From contig DLQW01000041.1 in NCBI GenBank assembly GCA_002474405.1, forward strand, positions 1-33,211: 33,211 bases of DNA. Direction: 5' to 3'. The stretch comes from Christensenella sp. UBA7597 (GTDB lineage: Bacteria > Bacillota > Clostridia > Christensenellales > Borkfalkiaceae). The notes beneath the pieces are model-generated. The model ran no database searches. It was given only the letters and a program-made list of their open reading frames with translations, and was not told where the DNA came from. A program made the translations under genes and the position numbers. This document shows, piece after piece, positions 16,524 through 25,067 of this stretch; within the stretch, counting starts at the first letter, position 1, and each line of letters opens with the position of its first letter.

Positions 16524-18242
16524 TTAATTTTTCTTATCTTTGCGCGCCTTGATTAAAAGGTACTGATCGGTCATCTGCTTTCTCACCGCGCCGCTGGCGG
16601 CGATATAAGCGGCTCTGTTCTTTTCGTATACGGTGCGGTTGCCCGTTTCGTCCTTCGCCGTAGGATCCCATTTGCCGTTCCAGGCGTTGTTTACGTCCGC
16701 ATAAACGATGTTCGTCGCCGTGTTGGATTGCGCCTTCGCGTCGTCTTTCAGCACAAACAGATAATCGATCGTATCGTTCTTCACATAGTTGTCCGGATTG
16801 CCCGCCACGTCGTTGATCCAGCGGAGTTCTTCCTCGGAATAGCCCTTGTACGTCAGGTTGGAAATGTTCTGATTTTCAAGCAGCGTTAAAATGCCCGAAT
16901 ACGGCGGAGCGGTAAGGTAGCTTTCCTTGCCCGCGGGATAAGAATACGTGCCGTCGCCGTTGTTCACCCAGTGCTCGCCTTCGATGCCGTAGCGGCAAAG
17001 ATTGTAATTATCCTCGCTTTCGAATACCCAGTTCAAAAACTTCAGCACGTCGTCCACGTTTTTCGAATTTTTCGAGAAGCACGCGGCGAACACGGCGCTG
17101 GTGTTTCTCATGAATCCTTTTTTCGCGTTGCCGTTTTCGTCCTTGGGGCATTCGTCGGCGTTTCTGTGCGCGCGGAGCGCGGGAAGCACCGTGAACGTAG
17201 CCGAAGCGTCCTCCGCCTGCGTTTTTCTCGCCACCTGAATCAGGTGCTGCACGGTGGGATCTTCCACAAACACGCTGGTTTTTCCCGCGATGAATTCCGT
17301 TTCCGCTTCTTCCAGAAGCACGCCGTTCATCTTGGGATTGAGAATTTTTTTATTCACCCATTCGTATTCGCGCTGCAATACGGCTTCGTATTCTTTCGTG
17401 CCGGCGCCCTGCGTTATGAACGTTTTTTCGGCGTCCTCGCCCGAAAGCCCGATTTCGCTGCCCTTTCTGAGCGTAGAAGTGAAATACCCCGCCTCGGTGT
17501 ACGCGCCCAGCGTAAGCGCCTTTTCGATATCCCACGAAGCGCCCGATACGGTGTACGCGCCCACGTTTTCAAGCGAGTTGATCGCCACGCACATATCCGC
17601 GAAATCGTCCAGATTATCCACAAGAATATAATTCTTTCCCGTTTCGGGGCACACCGTGTTCGTTTTCGCTTCGTCGTCCGTATAGCCTGCTTTTTCCATG
17701 CGGTCTTTTCTGACGAGAATACCGAATTTATAAGGACTGACGACGGAAGGAATCCCCACCACCTGATTATCCGAAGTGGTAAGGCTCCACAGCGGATCGC
17801 CTTCGATGTATTTCACCAGATTTTTCGCGCGACTGTAAAGGCGGGTGCGGATATCGTAATACGCGTCGTGGTCGATTAAATAATCGTCGATGCCCACGCC
17901 GCCGCGGGTGTGCGAAATGATTACGTCCACCGAGCCCGAAGAAAGCGCCGTGCCCAGCTTCGAACGCATATTTTCGCCGAGGTGGGAAATCTGGAAATCG
18001 AGCGAAACGCCCGTTTCGTCGTAATATTTCTGTTCCACGTAATCGAGCACGCGCTCTTCGTCGGAACCTGCCGCCCACGTGAATTCGCTGGAACCGCCCG
18101 TATAGATGGAAATGGTTTTTCCGAGGGGACGGGTGCCGTCGCTTCCGCCGTTATCAGGATTTTTTTCCTGATTGCAGCCGCCGAAGCCCATACCGAGAGC
18201 CAGTACGCCCGCCGCAATGATTGCAGATACTTTTTTATTCAT
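16524..18242 (-). CDS. Sugar ABC transporter solute-binding lipoprotein (family 1)
   Basis: The 572-residue lipoprotein has a signal sequence ending in GFGGC (Cys23), then a typical family 1 solute-binding fold (GKTISIYTGGSSEFTWAAGS near the N-terminus). The size is that of the larger binding proteins that pair with LplB/YtcP-type permeases. It would capture an oligosaccharide at the cell surface and deliver it to the two permeases encoded just upstream. GGGAGGAAG precedes the ATG at 18242, and the lipoprotein signal starts there, so the 15 codons upstream in frame were not used. The gap to the permease gene is 66 nt, the longest among the core transport genes. The ligand is unknown; the neighbouring glycosidases suggest a beta-galactoside or rhamnose-containing oligosaccharide. 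Confidence 0.92.
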   Translation of the reverse strand: MNKKVSAIIAAGVLALGMGFGGCNQEKNPDNGGSDGTRPLGKTISIYTGGSSEFTWAAGSDEERVLDYVEQKYYDETGVSLDFQISHLGENMRSKLGTALSSGSVDVIISHTRGGVGIDDYLIDHDAYYDIRTRLYSRAKNLVKYIEGDPLWSLTTSDNQVVGIPSVVSPYKFGILVRKDRMEKAGYTDDEAKTNTVCPETGKNYILVDNLDDFADMCVAINSLENVGAYTVSGASWDIEKALTLGAYTEAGYFTSTLRKGSEIGLSGEDAEKTFITQGAGTKEYEAVLQREYEWVNKKILNPKMNGVLLEEAETEFIAGKTSVFVEDPTVQHLIQVARKTQAEDASATFTVLPALRAHRNADECPKDENGNAKKGFMRNTSAVFAACFSKNSKNVDDVLKFLNWVFESEDNYNLCRYGIEGEHWVNNGDGTYSYPAGKESYLTAPPYSGILTLLENQNISNLTYKGYSEEELRWINDVAGNPDNYVKNDTIDYLFVLKDDAKAQSNTATNIVYADVNNAWNGKWDPTAKDETGNRTVYEKNRAAYIAASGAVRKQMTDQYLLIKARKDKKN

Positions 18243-18308
18243 CTTTTCTTCCTCCCGAATAAAATTTTGAGATTTTTTTATTTTCAAGGCATTCCGCCTG
18301 TTTTTTTA

Positions 18309-19199
18309 TCAGCCTTTTTCCGCGCCCGCCGTAATTCCGCCCACGAAATACTTCTGCAGTATCGGCGAAACCAGAATCAGCGGCAGAATCACGATGACGA
18401 TGCCCGCGTTTCTTGCCGAAGTGAGCGGCGCGTTGGCAACGCTGCCCGAAGCGTGGCTTGAATAAAACGCCTGCATGTTATCGATCATCTGTTTCAGAAC
18501 GTGCTGCGCAAGTTGCAGAGAAGTGTGCGTGGCTTCGAGATACAGCACCGAGGGCAGCCAGCTGTTCCATTTGCCTACAAACGTTATCATGCCCACCGTG
18601 AACATCATTGGCAACGCAAGCGGCGTATACACGCTCCAGATTTGCTGAAAATCGTTGGCGCCGTCCAGCTGAGCCGCCTCGCCAAGCGAAGGGGAAAGCC
18701 CGTAGAAATAATTGCGCAGCAGCAGAATATTGTAAGCGCCTATGCTGCCCGGAATAATCAGCGCCCAGATGGTATCGTACAGCCCGATGCCGCGGATGAC
18801 GAGGTAGGTGGGAATCGTTCCGCCCGAAAAGAACATGGGAATCATAAAGAACACGTTGAAAAACTTTCTGCCCACCAGTTTTTTGTTGGAAAGCGCGAAC
18901 GCCGCCCACGTACAGCCGAACACGGCAATCGCCGTCGCCGCCACCGCCACCACAACCGTTACGAACAGCGCGCGCAGGAAGGCGTCGCCGATAGAAAACA
19001 GGAATTTGTACCCCGCGAACGTAAAACCGCGGAAAAAAATCGAAAATCCCTCGCGCATCAGAATGGAATTGCTGCTCAGCGAAGCCGTTACGATCAGCCA
19101 GAACGGCAATACGAACATCGCCGTAAGCAAAATCATAATCAGCGCGTTTACGATATTGAATACGGATATTTTTTTGGTTACTCTGCCCGATTTCGTCAT
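18309..19199 (-). CDS. Carbohydrate ABC transporter permease, YtcP/LplC type
   Basis: The 296-residue membrane protein has six predicted helices and the cytoplasmic EAA loop GEAAQLDGANDFQQIWSVYT, which docks the ATPase. The ending VGGITAGAEKG is typical of this permease group. It forms the second half of the import channel with the fused permease upstream, whose stop codon overlaps its ATG in ATGA. No ATP-binding subunit gene is in the window; this importer class often uses a shared MsmK-type ATPase encoded elsewhere. Confidence 0.94.
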   Translation of the reverse strand: MTKSGRVTKKISVFNIVNALIMILLTAMFVLPFWLIVTASLSSNSILMREGFSIFFRGFTFAGYKFLFSIGDAFLRALFVTVVVAVAATAIAVFGCTWAAFALSNKKLVGRKFFNVFFMIPMFFSGGTIPTYLVIRGIGLYDTIWALIIPGSIGAYNILLLRNYFYGLSPSLGEAAQLDGANDFQQIWSVYTPLALPMMFTVGMITFVGKWNSWLPSVLYLEATHTSLQLAQHVLKQMIDNMQAFYSSHASGSVANAPLTSARNAGIVIVILPLILVSPILQKYFVGGITAGAEKG

Positions 19200-21253
19200 A
19201 ATATCCCCTCGTTATCTGTTTTCTTAACGATCCGGTTGGTGAAAACCACCAGAATCAACCCGACGACGCCCTGTATCAGTCCGCACGCCGTGGCGAGGGA
19301 AAATCCTCCGCCGCCAAGCACCGAACCGTAGGCAAGCGTACCTACCACGCTTGTGGTGGGATTAAGTATATCGAGGCTGCGCGTCATGGCGATGATCTGT
19401 TCGTAATTGTCGCCCATAATCGACGAAATATCCAGAATCAGCTGCAGCATCATCACGTTCATTACGCCCGGAATCGTTACGGTAAGCGCCTGACGGAATC
19501 TGCCGCCGCCGTCTATCGTGCAGGCGTCGTACAGTTCGTCGCTGATGCCGCCGAGCGCGGACATATAAATCAGCGTGCCCCAGCCCATGCCCTTCCATAG
19601 CGAAGAAGCCGCCAGAATCCACCACCAGTAATCCGGCTCGCCGTAGAAATCGAAGCTGTGCCCCAGCGTTTTTACGAACATCGCGTTCAGCGCGCCGTTT
19701 TCGCCCAGCAGGTTGAACGCCATGCCGCCCACGGCGATCCACGAAATAAAGTTGGGGATATACGAAATCGTCTGAATCACCCCTTTCGCCCTGCGGTTTT
19801 TCACTTCGTTCAGAAGCAGCGTGAACACCAGTATCAGGGGGAAGTTGGTACCGATTCGTATCAGCGATATGTAAATGGTGTTGCGGAACATCCGGTACGT
19901 GCCTTTGCTCTGCGCGTAAAAAATCTTTCTGAACGATTTCAGCCCGATGAATTCGCTGCCGAACACGCCGTCCAGGATCTTATAATCCTGAAACGCGATC
20001 ACCAGCCCGAACATGGGCAGATAGCAGAAAATCAACACGTACAAAAACGCGGGAAGCAATAACAGATACAAGAGTTTGTGCTGGCGGATACCCGTGCAGA
20101 AATCGCCCTTTAAAAACTTCTTCCAGCCGCGCGCCAGAACGCTTTGTCCCTTTTCTCCGCGCACCGTGCGCATTTCCGCCTGCGCCGAAGAAGCCGCGCT
20201 TATCTCCGTTGCCGCCGTAAGCGCGACGGCTGCTCCGTCGCCCGCAGCGCCGTTTATCTTCGCGCCGCACGGAACGCTTCGACCGCCGCCGCTTATCGTG
20301 CCGCCGCCCGCATTGCCGCACGGAACGTTTCCGTGCGTGCCGTTTGCCGCGGCGGGCACAACGTTTTTCCCCAGTTTTACAAGGTATACGAAGAACGCCG
20401 CAAGCAAGCCGCCGAGAATCACGCACGCCGCAACAATGCCGCATATCGCCGCGGGGCTCATCCCTTTTTCGTAAATTACGTAGCCGAAAATCGTGCCGAC
20501 GTCCTTCGTTTCGGGAATCATGTCTCCCTCGGTGGAAGTGATTTCCGCTTCGATGAATACGGGGCGCATTTCCACGGTGTTTTTGTTTACCAGCCGCATA
20601 TCCCCGCCCGCGTAGTACGCGATGTCCGCCGGGAAAGATACGGTTACGCTTTCCACACAGCCTACGTCCAGCAGGCAGAACGCCGCGGCGGTGGATTTAT
20701 CGCCCGCGCCCGCCGCGTAAGCGTCCAGCTCGTCTACGGTGATTTCTTTGCCGCCCGCCGTATACAATTTCAGCCCGTCCGCAACCGTGGTTACGTCGAT
20801 ATCCACCGATTTCGCCACGGACTTATAATAAATGGTTTCCGTAACGGCGAACATTCCCGCTTCCCAGTTGCGGATCATTTCGCCCGTTTCGCTTGTTTCG
20901 GGCACGAACGAGGAGGTTTTCTGCAGGAAAAATTCGCCCATCGCCTTCACTTTATCCAGTCGGCGGAACGAAACTTCCACATTGTAGCCCTTTTCCGTTT
21001 TCGTAACGTCCTCCAGCGTAATCATGTCGCTTTCGCCGGAACGCACCGTAAAGCCGTCCACATAGTCCTGCGCGGCTTGCCTGAACTCCTGCTCCGCCGC
21101 GTCGGAAATCACGGAAAAAGCGGCTGTGCCTTTGCCGCTGTACCTGATTTTCGCCGAGCCCGTTAACGTAAAGCCCGAAAAGCACACGAAAATCAGCGCA
21201 GCAAACACGCTCGCCGCCAGATATTTGAACAGTTTTTTCAGATTGACTGCCAA
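19196..21253 (-). CDS. LplB-type ABC permease fused to an extracellular N-terminal domain
   Basis: The 685-residue protein has an unusual architecture. A hydrophobic segment (about 11-30) is followed by an ectodomain of about 230 residues (34-266), a second helix (267-291), a Gly/Ala/Ser-rich low-complexity linker (292-370) with two VPCG motifs, and only then a normal LplB-like permease (about 386-685). The permease has QHKLLYLLLLPAFLYVLIF and a degenerate EAA loop, YDACTIDGGGRFRQALTVTI. Ordinary LplB permeases are about 300 residues. The ectodomain resembles nothing I can name; it could sense the ligand, the binding protein or the wall. The frame is open throughout, so this is a true fusion as sequenced. 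The start is TTG at 21251-21253, supported by AAGGAGG seven bases upstream. Confidence 0.88.
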   Translation of the reverse strand: MAVNLKKLFKYLAASVFAALIFVCFSGFTLTGSAKIRYSGKGTAAFSVISDAAEQEFRQAAQDYVDGFTVRSGESDMITLEDVTKTEKGYNVEVSFRRLDKVKAMGEFFLQKTSSFVPETSETGEMIRNWEAGMFAVTETIYYKSVAKSVDIDVTTVADGLKLYTAGGKEITVDELDAYAAGAGDKSTAAAFCLLDVGCVESVTVSFPADIAYYAGGDMRLVNKNTVEMRPVFIEAEITSTEGDMIPETKDVGTIFGYVIYEKGMSPAAICGIVAACVILGGLLAAFFVYLVKLGKNVVPAAANGTHGNVPCGNAGGGTISGGGRSVPCGAKINGAAGDGAAVALTAATEISAASSAQAEMRTVRGEKGQSVLARGWKKFLKGDFCTGIRQHKLLYLLLLPAFLYVLIFCYLPMFGLVIAFQDYKILDGVFGSEFIGLKSFRKIFYAQSKGTYRMFRNTIYISLIRIGTNFPLILVFTLLLNEVKNRRAKGVIQTISYIPNFISWIAVGGMAFNLLGENGALNAMFVKTLGHSFDFYGEPDYWWWILAASSLWKGMGWGTLIYMSALGGISDELYDACTIDGGGRFRQALTVTIPGVMNVMMLQLILDISSIMGDNYEQIIAMTRSLDILNPTTSVVGTLAYGSVLGGGGFSLATACGLIQGVVGLILVVFTNRIVKKTDNEGIL

Positions 21254-21267
21254 AGCTTTTCCTCCTT
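21251..21267 (-). promoter_or_regulatory. Strong ribosome binding site with a TTG start
   Basis: AAGGAGG (21261-21267) lies 7 nt before TTG (21251-21253). The TTG is in frame with a transmembrane N-terminus, and no nearby ATG has better support. A rare start codon combined with an excellent binding site sets the start of the fused permease. Confidence 0.8.
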
Positions 21268-21376
21268 ATGTCCGCAAAGCGGCGTTTTGCGTTGCCTGCT
21301 TCGCCGTCCGCACGGAAAAATTTCCGCGCGTGTGCGTGGGGCGCAAAAAACCGCAAATTTTTTGTTTCGCGAACTT

Positions 21377-21405
21377 ATTATAACAGAGGAACGCGCTTTT
21401 GTGAA
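21377..21405 (-). promoter_or_regulatory. Sigma-A-type promoter of the ABC/surface-protein operon
   Basis: On the minus strand, TTCACA (21400-21405), a 17-nt spacer and a perfect TATAAT (21377-21382) point at the fused permease gene. Transcription would begin near 21370, giving a leader of about 115 nt. Confidence 0.75.
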
Positions 21406-21457
21406 TAGACAAAGTAACGATAAAAATGGAAAATGTAACGAAGTTTTTTACGTCATA

Positions 21458-21492
21458 AAAAAACGGAGGCTTCGCAAAGTTCTCCGTTTTTT
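21458..21492. terminator. Bidirectional intrinsic terminator after the glycyl radical enzyme operon
   Basis: A perfect 11-bp stem, AAAAAACGGAG (21458-21468) with CTCCGTTTTTT (21482-21492), encloses a 13-nt loop. It ends in a T-run on both strands. It sits about 180 nt beyond the activase stop and upstream of the next promoter, so it separates the two operons. Confidence 0.85.
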
Positions 21493-21674
21493 CTTTTATT
21501 CAGCGTTATTTTTTCCCTGTTTTTTAGTATTTTTGCCCGTTTTTCACTGTTTTTGTGAATTAAACCCGTAAAATATAACGATTTCTTCTTTGATTTCAGA
21601 AACTCCGTCAGTATATATTTATGCAATTTTCCCCGCTTACCGCTTATCTCCCGATGAAATCGTCGGAAACGCCG

Positions 21675-22619
21675 TCATTTTACCTCGGCGTTACAGATTT
21701 TGCGAAATATTGCGCGTGCTTTTTCCGTTTCCGCGGCGGACGGCAACACGGGCGGCAACGTGTTTTCCATCCCCAGCGCGGCGTATTTCGAACCCGCAAG
21801 ATTGTGATAGGGCAGCACGCGGACGGCAATTATGTTTTTCAGCGGCTTTAAAAATTCCGCCGCCTCTTTTATCTCCTCTTCTTTGGCGTTAAAGCCGGGA
21901 ATCAACGGGTAGCGGATTTCCGTACGCGCCCCTTTTTCGTTTAAAAACAGCAGATTGTCAAGAATCGTTTTATTTCCGCACCCCGTACCGGCGCGGTGTT
22001 TTTCGCCGTCGATATGCTTCAGATCGTATAAAAACACGTCGGTGTACGGCAGCACTTTTTCGATTGCTTCTCGCGGCACGTTTCCGCAGGTATCCACCGC
22101 CGTATTCACGCCGTTTTTCTTAATTACGCACAGCACTTCGGCGCACGCCTCGCTTTGCAGAAGACACTCTCCGCCCGAAAGCGTAACGCCGCCCGGCGCA
22201 TAAAACGCCCTGTCCCGAAGAAGCGCTTCGCAAAGCTCCTCCGCCCGCACGCGCTTCCCGTACAGTTCCAGCGCGCCGTACGCGCAAACTTCCGCGCATT
22301 TTCCGCACGCCGTACACTTTTCGCGTTGAAACGCATGGCGGATTTCGTTTTCTCCGCGCTCGTTTTTTTCAATCCGCAATGTATGGCATCCTTGCGGACA
22401 CGCTTTTACGCAAGCTCCGCACAAACGGCAGTTCTTTTCGTAATAGCCCGTCTGCGCGCGCGAAGAAAGCGTTTCGGGATTGTGGCACCAGCGGCAACGC
22501 ATCGGGCAACCTTTGAAAAACGCCGTGGTGCGTATCCCCTCGCCGTCGTGCACGGCAAAGCGCTTTATATTCACGATATTTACATAAATTGCTTCGTTCA
22601 TTCCGCCCATACCCCGCAT
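21675..22619 (-). CDS. Glycyl radical enzyme activase (radical SAM, PflA family)
   Basis: The protein installs the glycyl radical on the partner enzyme encoded just upstream. It has the radical SAM motif CPMRCRWC, preceded by RFAVHDGEGIRTTAFFKG. After it come two ferredoxin-like clusters, CRLCGACVKACPQGC and CTACGKCAEVC. This two-cluster insert is typical of activases of dehydratase, decarboxylase and lyase-type glycyl radical enzymes; the simple pyruvate formate-lyase activase lacks it. GGVTLSGGECLLQ and VDTCGN are also present. The start is uncertain. ATG codons at 22619, 22610 and 22601 and a TTG at 22634 are all in frame, and none has a strong ribosome binding site. The 22619 start leaves a 4-nt gap to the enzyme gene; 22601 gives the most family-like N-terminus. 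Confidence 0.93.
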   Translation of the reverse strand: MRGMGGMNEAIYVNIVNIKRFAVHDGEGIRTTAFFKGCPMRCRWCHNPETLSSRAQTGYYEKNCRLCGACVKACPQGCHTLRIEKNERGENEIRHAFQREKCTACGKCAEVCAYGALELYGKRVRAEELCEALLRDRAFYAPGGVTLSGGECLLQSEACAEVLCVIKKNGVNTAVDTCGNVPREAIEKVLPYTDVFLYDLKHIDGEKHRAGTGCGNKTILDNLLFLNEKGARTEIRYPLIPGFNAKEEEIKEAAEFLKPLKNIIAVRVLPYHNLAGSKYAALGMENTLPPVLPSAAETEKARAIFRKICNAEVK

Positions 22620-22623
22620 CTTT

Positions 22624-24945
22624 TCATTGCGCAATGCTTTCCGCGCGGCGGATATACGCGTTCTGTTCGACTGTGCTCAGATTGTTCCACAACACGTTCC
22701 AGCCGCACACGCGCACCTGCAGGTTCTGATATTTTTCGGGATGTTTCTGCGCGTCGCGCAGCATTTCCGCATTGAACACGTTAAACTGTATCGCCATGCC
22801 GTTGCCGTTAAGATACGCAAAAAGCAACGTACGCATTACCTGCAAGCCGTCGCGCCCCTCCGCCGAGGAAGGATGCAGCATCACGTCCAGACAAAAACTT
22901 TCCGTAAATGTGTACGGTTTTAATTTCAGCGCCGAAGCAATCAGCGCGGTAACGCCGTTTTTATCGGCGCCGACGGACGGCGAAGCGTTTTTCGAAAGCT
23001 CCGCCCCCGCCGTTCTGCCGTCCGGCGTGGCAGCCGTCTTTTCGCCCTCCCACAAAAATTGCATGGCGGAATGTATCGAAGCTTTGTAAACGCCGCCGCG
23101 CACGTTGGGGCGGAAATTCACGACGGACGATTCGAACGCCGCCAGATCCGCCGCGATTTTATCGGCGGCATCGTCGTCGTTGCCGTATTTATGCGGACTT
23201 GCCGAAACGGTTGCGCGTAAATTTCCGAACCCCGCCCAGTCGTCCGAAAGCGCCTGTTTCAGTTGCGCCAGAGTAACCCGTTTCTTCTCATATACAAATT
23301 CTTTCACCGCCGAAACCGCATCCGTCAGCGTTGCAAAACCGGCGGTCAGCACGGCGGAATTGTTATATTTCACGCCGCTCTGATAGGCGTCCTCCCCCTT
23401 TTCCAGCGCGCCTTCGACGGTGGCGGAATACATGAGCGACGGATTGATATACGAAAAATATTTTTCGTACTCGTCCGCGACGCGCATCGTTTTTTCAAGC
23501 AACGCTTTCAGTTGCGCTTTTACCGCCGCATAAAACTTTTCAAACGTTTCAAACGGCGCGTTTCCGTTTTTTTCGCCGTTTATTCCGCCTTTTTCGGCGC
23601 CAGTTTCTCCGCCGATTTTCCCCGTCCGCAGTCCGAAAACCTCGTGTAAATTTTTATCGTAACCGTTAAAAAACACATACTCGACGGCTTTCGTGGCGTT
23701 CACGTAGCCCGTGGCGGAAGATACCTCGTTTGCCCGCACGCCCGTTTCGTAACAGCCGCGGATATCCGCCTCGCGCGCCTCTTTCTCCGTAGCGCCGTAA
23801 GATTGCATCGCTTTCGCCATGCCCGGTTCGCACATAAACGCAATGCTGTTTTTGCCCCGCCGCACCATGTCGAATACGAAATTCAGCAGTTTTTCGGGCG
23901 TATTTTTGTTGATTTTCAGCTGAATTTTCGGGTTGTAAATGCCGATTTTATCGTACGTTTCCAGAATCAGATACGATAAGTCGTTGTATTTCGCAGAGCC
24001 GTCCGCATTTGTGCCGCCGAGATAAAACGGTTGCCCCCAATAGTTGCCGATTGCCTGCCACTGAAACAAAAAATACTTCAGAAGTTCGCCGATTTCTTCC
24101 CGCGTATACGCCCCGCTTCGTAAATCGCGTTCGTAAAACGGATATAACGTACTATCCAAACCGTTGCCCAGCGAGCGCACCTGATACGAATCGAAACACT
24201 CGCAAAGAATAAAATACATATATATCGTCATCAACGCGCCGTACGTGCTTTGCGGCGCGCCCGCGCGCACTTCTTTCAGGCAGGCGGAAACAACGGGCAG
24301 CTTTTCCGATTCCGGTTCGCGTTTTTTCCGCGTTTCCGCATACGAAATCAACCTGTCGAAAAAGCGCAGTATCGCGGAATATTCTATGATGATCGCGTCG
24401 AAAAACGCCCGTTTTGCCGCGGTGAGCGTTTTGTTTTTCTCATGCAGTTTTTTATACTTTTCCGCGCGGGACAAAAGCCCCGTAAAACCGAGGGAAAGCA
24501 CCGCCTGCCAGTCGGGCACCACGTGATCGAAATCCGCCCAGACGGCAATCGCGCCCGATTCGTTCATTTTCCGCATTTCTTCGTTCATCCGCGGCAGCAT
24601 TTTTTCGAAAACTTCTTTCTGCCATACGTCCTGCGTTACCGTATTCGCCAGACGGTTCAACGAATACACGCCCGGAAAATAATCCCGCCCGTTCACGTCA
24701 ATTTTTGTATTATCCAGCACATATTCCACCGCGCGCGCTTTTTGTACGGGATGCGGCAGGGCGCCGTTTTTTTCTTTCAGTACACGTAATCCCGCCAAAA
24801 TTTCTTCATCGGTTTTTCCCGTCGTTTCGTCGAAATCGTAGCCGTGATACGCCATCCGGCGGTATGCGTCGAACGGTTCGCCCTGTTTATGATATTTGTT
24901 TGCTATCGTTTCTCTGTCCTGCCTGAAAGTTGCCTGTATGCGCAT
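22624..24945 (-). CDS. Glycyl radical enzyme of the pyruvate formate-lyase superfamily, substrate unknown
   Basis: The 773-residue enzyme has the C-terminal glycyl radical motif RVCGWN (Gly748, 26 residues from the end) and the active-site thiyl motif IRGCYETG (Cys398). Cys-x-Glu at 398-400 matches the pattern of eliminating enzymes such as glycerol/propanediol dehydratases and choline lyase, which use a Glu two residues after the Cys. The usual downstream Asp of glycerol dehydratase is not evident, so the substrate is open. A short Gly/Lys/Glu-rich insert (GGETGAEKGGINGEKNGN) looks like a surface loop. AGAGGTGG precedes the ATG at 24945, and the promoter lies just upstream. With its own activase and a divergent AraC regulator it forms a self-contained anaerobic pathway module. 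No microcompartment genes are nearby. Confidence 0.9.
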   Translation of the reverse strand: MRIQATFRQDRETIANKYHKQGEPFDAYRRMAYHGYDFDETTGKTDEEILAGLRVLKEKNGALPHPVQKARAVEYVLDNTKIDVNGRDYFPGVYSLNRLANTVTQDVWQKEVFEKMLPRMNEEMRKMNESGAIAVWADFDHVVPDWQAVLSLGFTGLLSRAEKYKKLHEKNKTLTAAKRAFFDAIIIEYSAILRFFDRLISYAETRKKREPESEKLPVVSACLKEVRAGAPQSTYGALMTIYMYFILCECFDSYQVRSLGNGLDSTLYPFYERDLRSGAYTREEIGELLKYFLFQWQAIGNYWGQPFYLGGTNADGSAKYNDLSYLILETYDKIGIYNPKIQLKINKNTPEKLLNFVFDMVRRGKNSIAFMCEPGMAKAMQSYGATEKEAREADIRGCYETGVRANEVSSATGYVNATKAVEYVFFNGYDKNLHEVFGLRTGKIGGETGAEKGGINGEKNGNAPFETFEKFYAAVKAQLKALLEKTMRVADEYEKYFSYINPSLMYSATVEGALEKGEDAYQSGVKYNNSAVLTAGFATLTDAVSAVKEFVYEKKRVTLAQLKQALSDDWAGFGNLRATVSASPHKYGNDDDAADKIAADLAAFESSVVNFRPNVRGGVYKASIHSAMQFLWEGEKTAATPDGRTAGAELSKNASPSVGADKNGVTALIASALKLKPYTFTESFCLDVMLHPSSAEGRDGLQVMRTLLFAYLNGNGMAIQFNVFNAEMLRDAQKHPEKYQNLQVRVCGWNVLWNNLSTVEQNAYIRRAESIAQ

Positions 24946-24967
24946 ATTTCCACCTCTTTGCGGAATT

Positions 24968-24996
24968 ATTATATCCCGCCCGAAGAAAAAATGCAA
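24968..24996 (-). promoter_or_regulatory. Sigma-A promoter of the glycyl radical enzyme operon
   Basis: On the minus strand, TTGCAT (24991-24996), a 17-nt spacer and TATAAT (24968-24973) point at the enzyme gene, whose ATG is about 15 nt beyond the expected transcription start. Confidence 0.8.
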
Positions 24997-25013
24997 TAGA
25001 CAAAAGAAAACGA

Positions 25014-25042
25014 TTGACTTATCCGACACAAAAGATTATACT
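25014..25042 (+). promoter_or_regulatory. Sigma-A promoter of the divergent AraC gene
   Basis: TTGACT (25014-25019), a 17-nt spacer and TATACT (25037-25042) give a near-consensus promoter. The expected start near 25049 leaves a leader of about 19 nt. Its -35 box lies 17 bp from the -35 box of the opposing promoter, so a regulator bound in between could control both. Confidence 0.82.
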
Positions 25043-25067
25043 GAAAATAAAAAAACCGGAGGATTTT

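Larger units (their letters stand above)
21254..21674. other. 421-nt intergenic region with terminator, promoter and leader
   Basis: No gene was found here. On the minus strand the order is an AT-rich tail after the activase gene, the bidirectional terminator at 21458-21492, the promoter at 21377-21405, and a leader of about 115 nt to the TTG start. The leader contains the small palindrome CGGAAA-AA-TTTCCG (21313-21326), which could be an operator or a short hairpin. A 5-bp hairpin at 21542-21558 is too weak to call. Confidence 0.6.
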
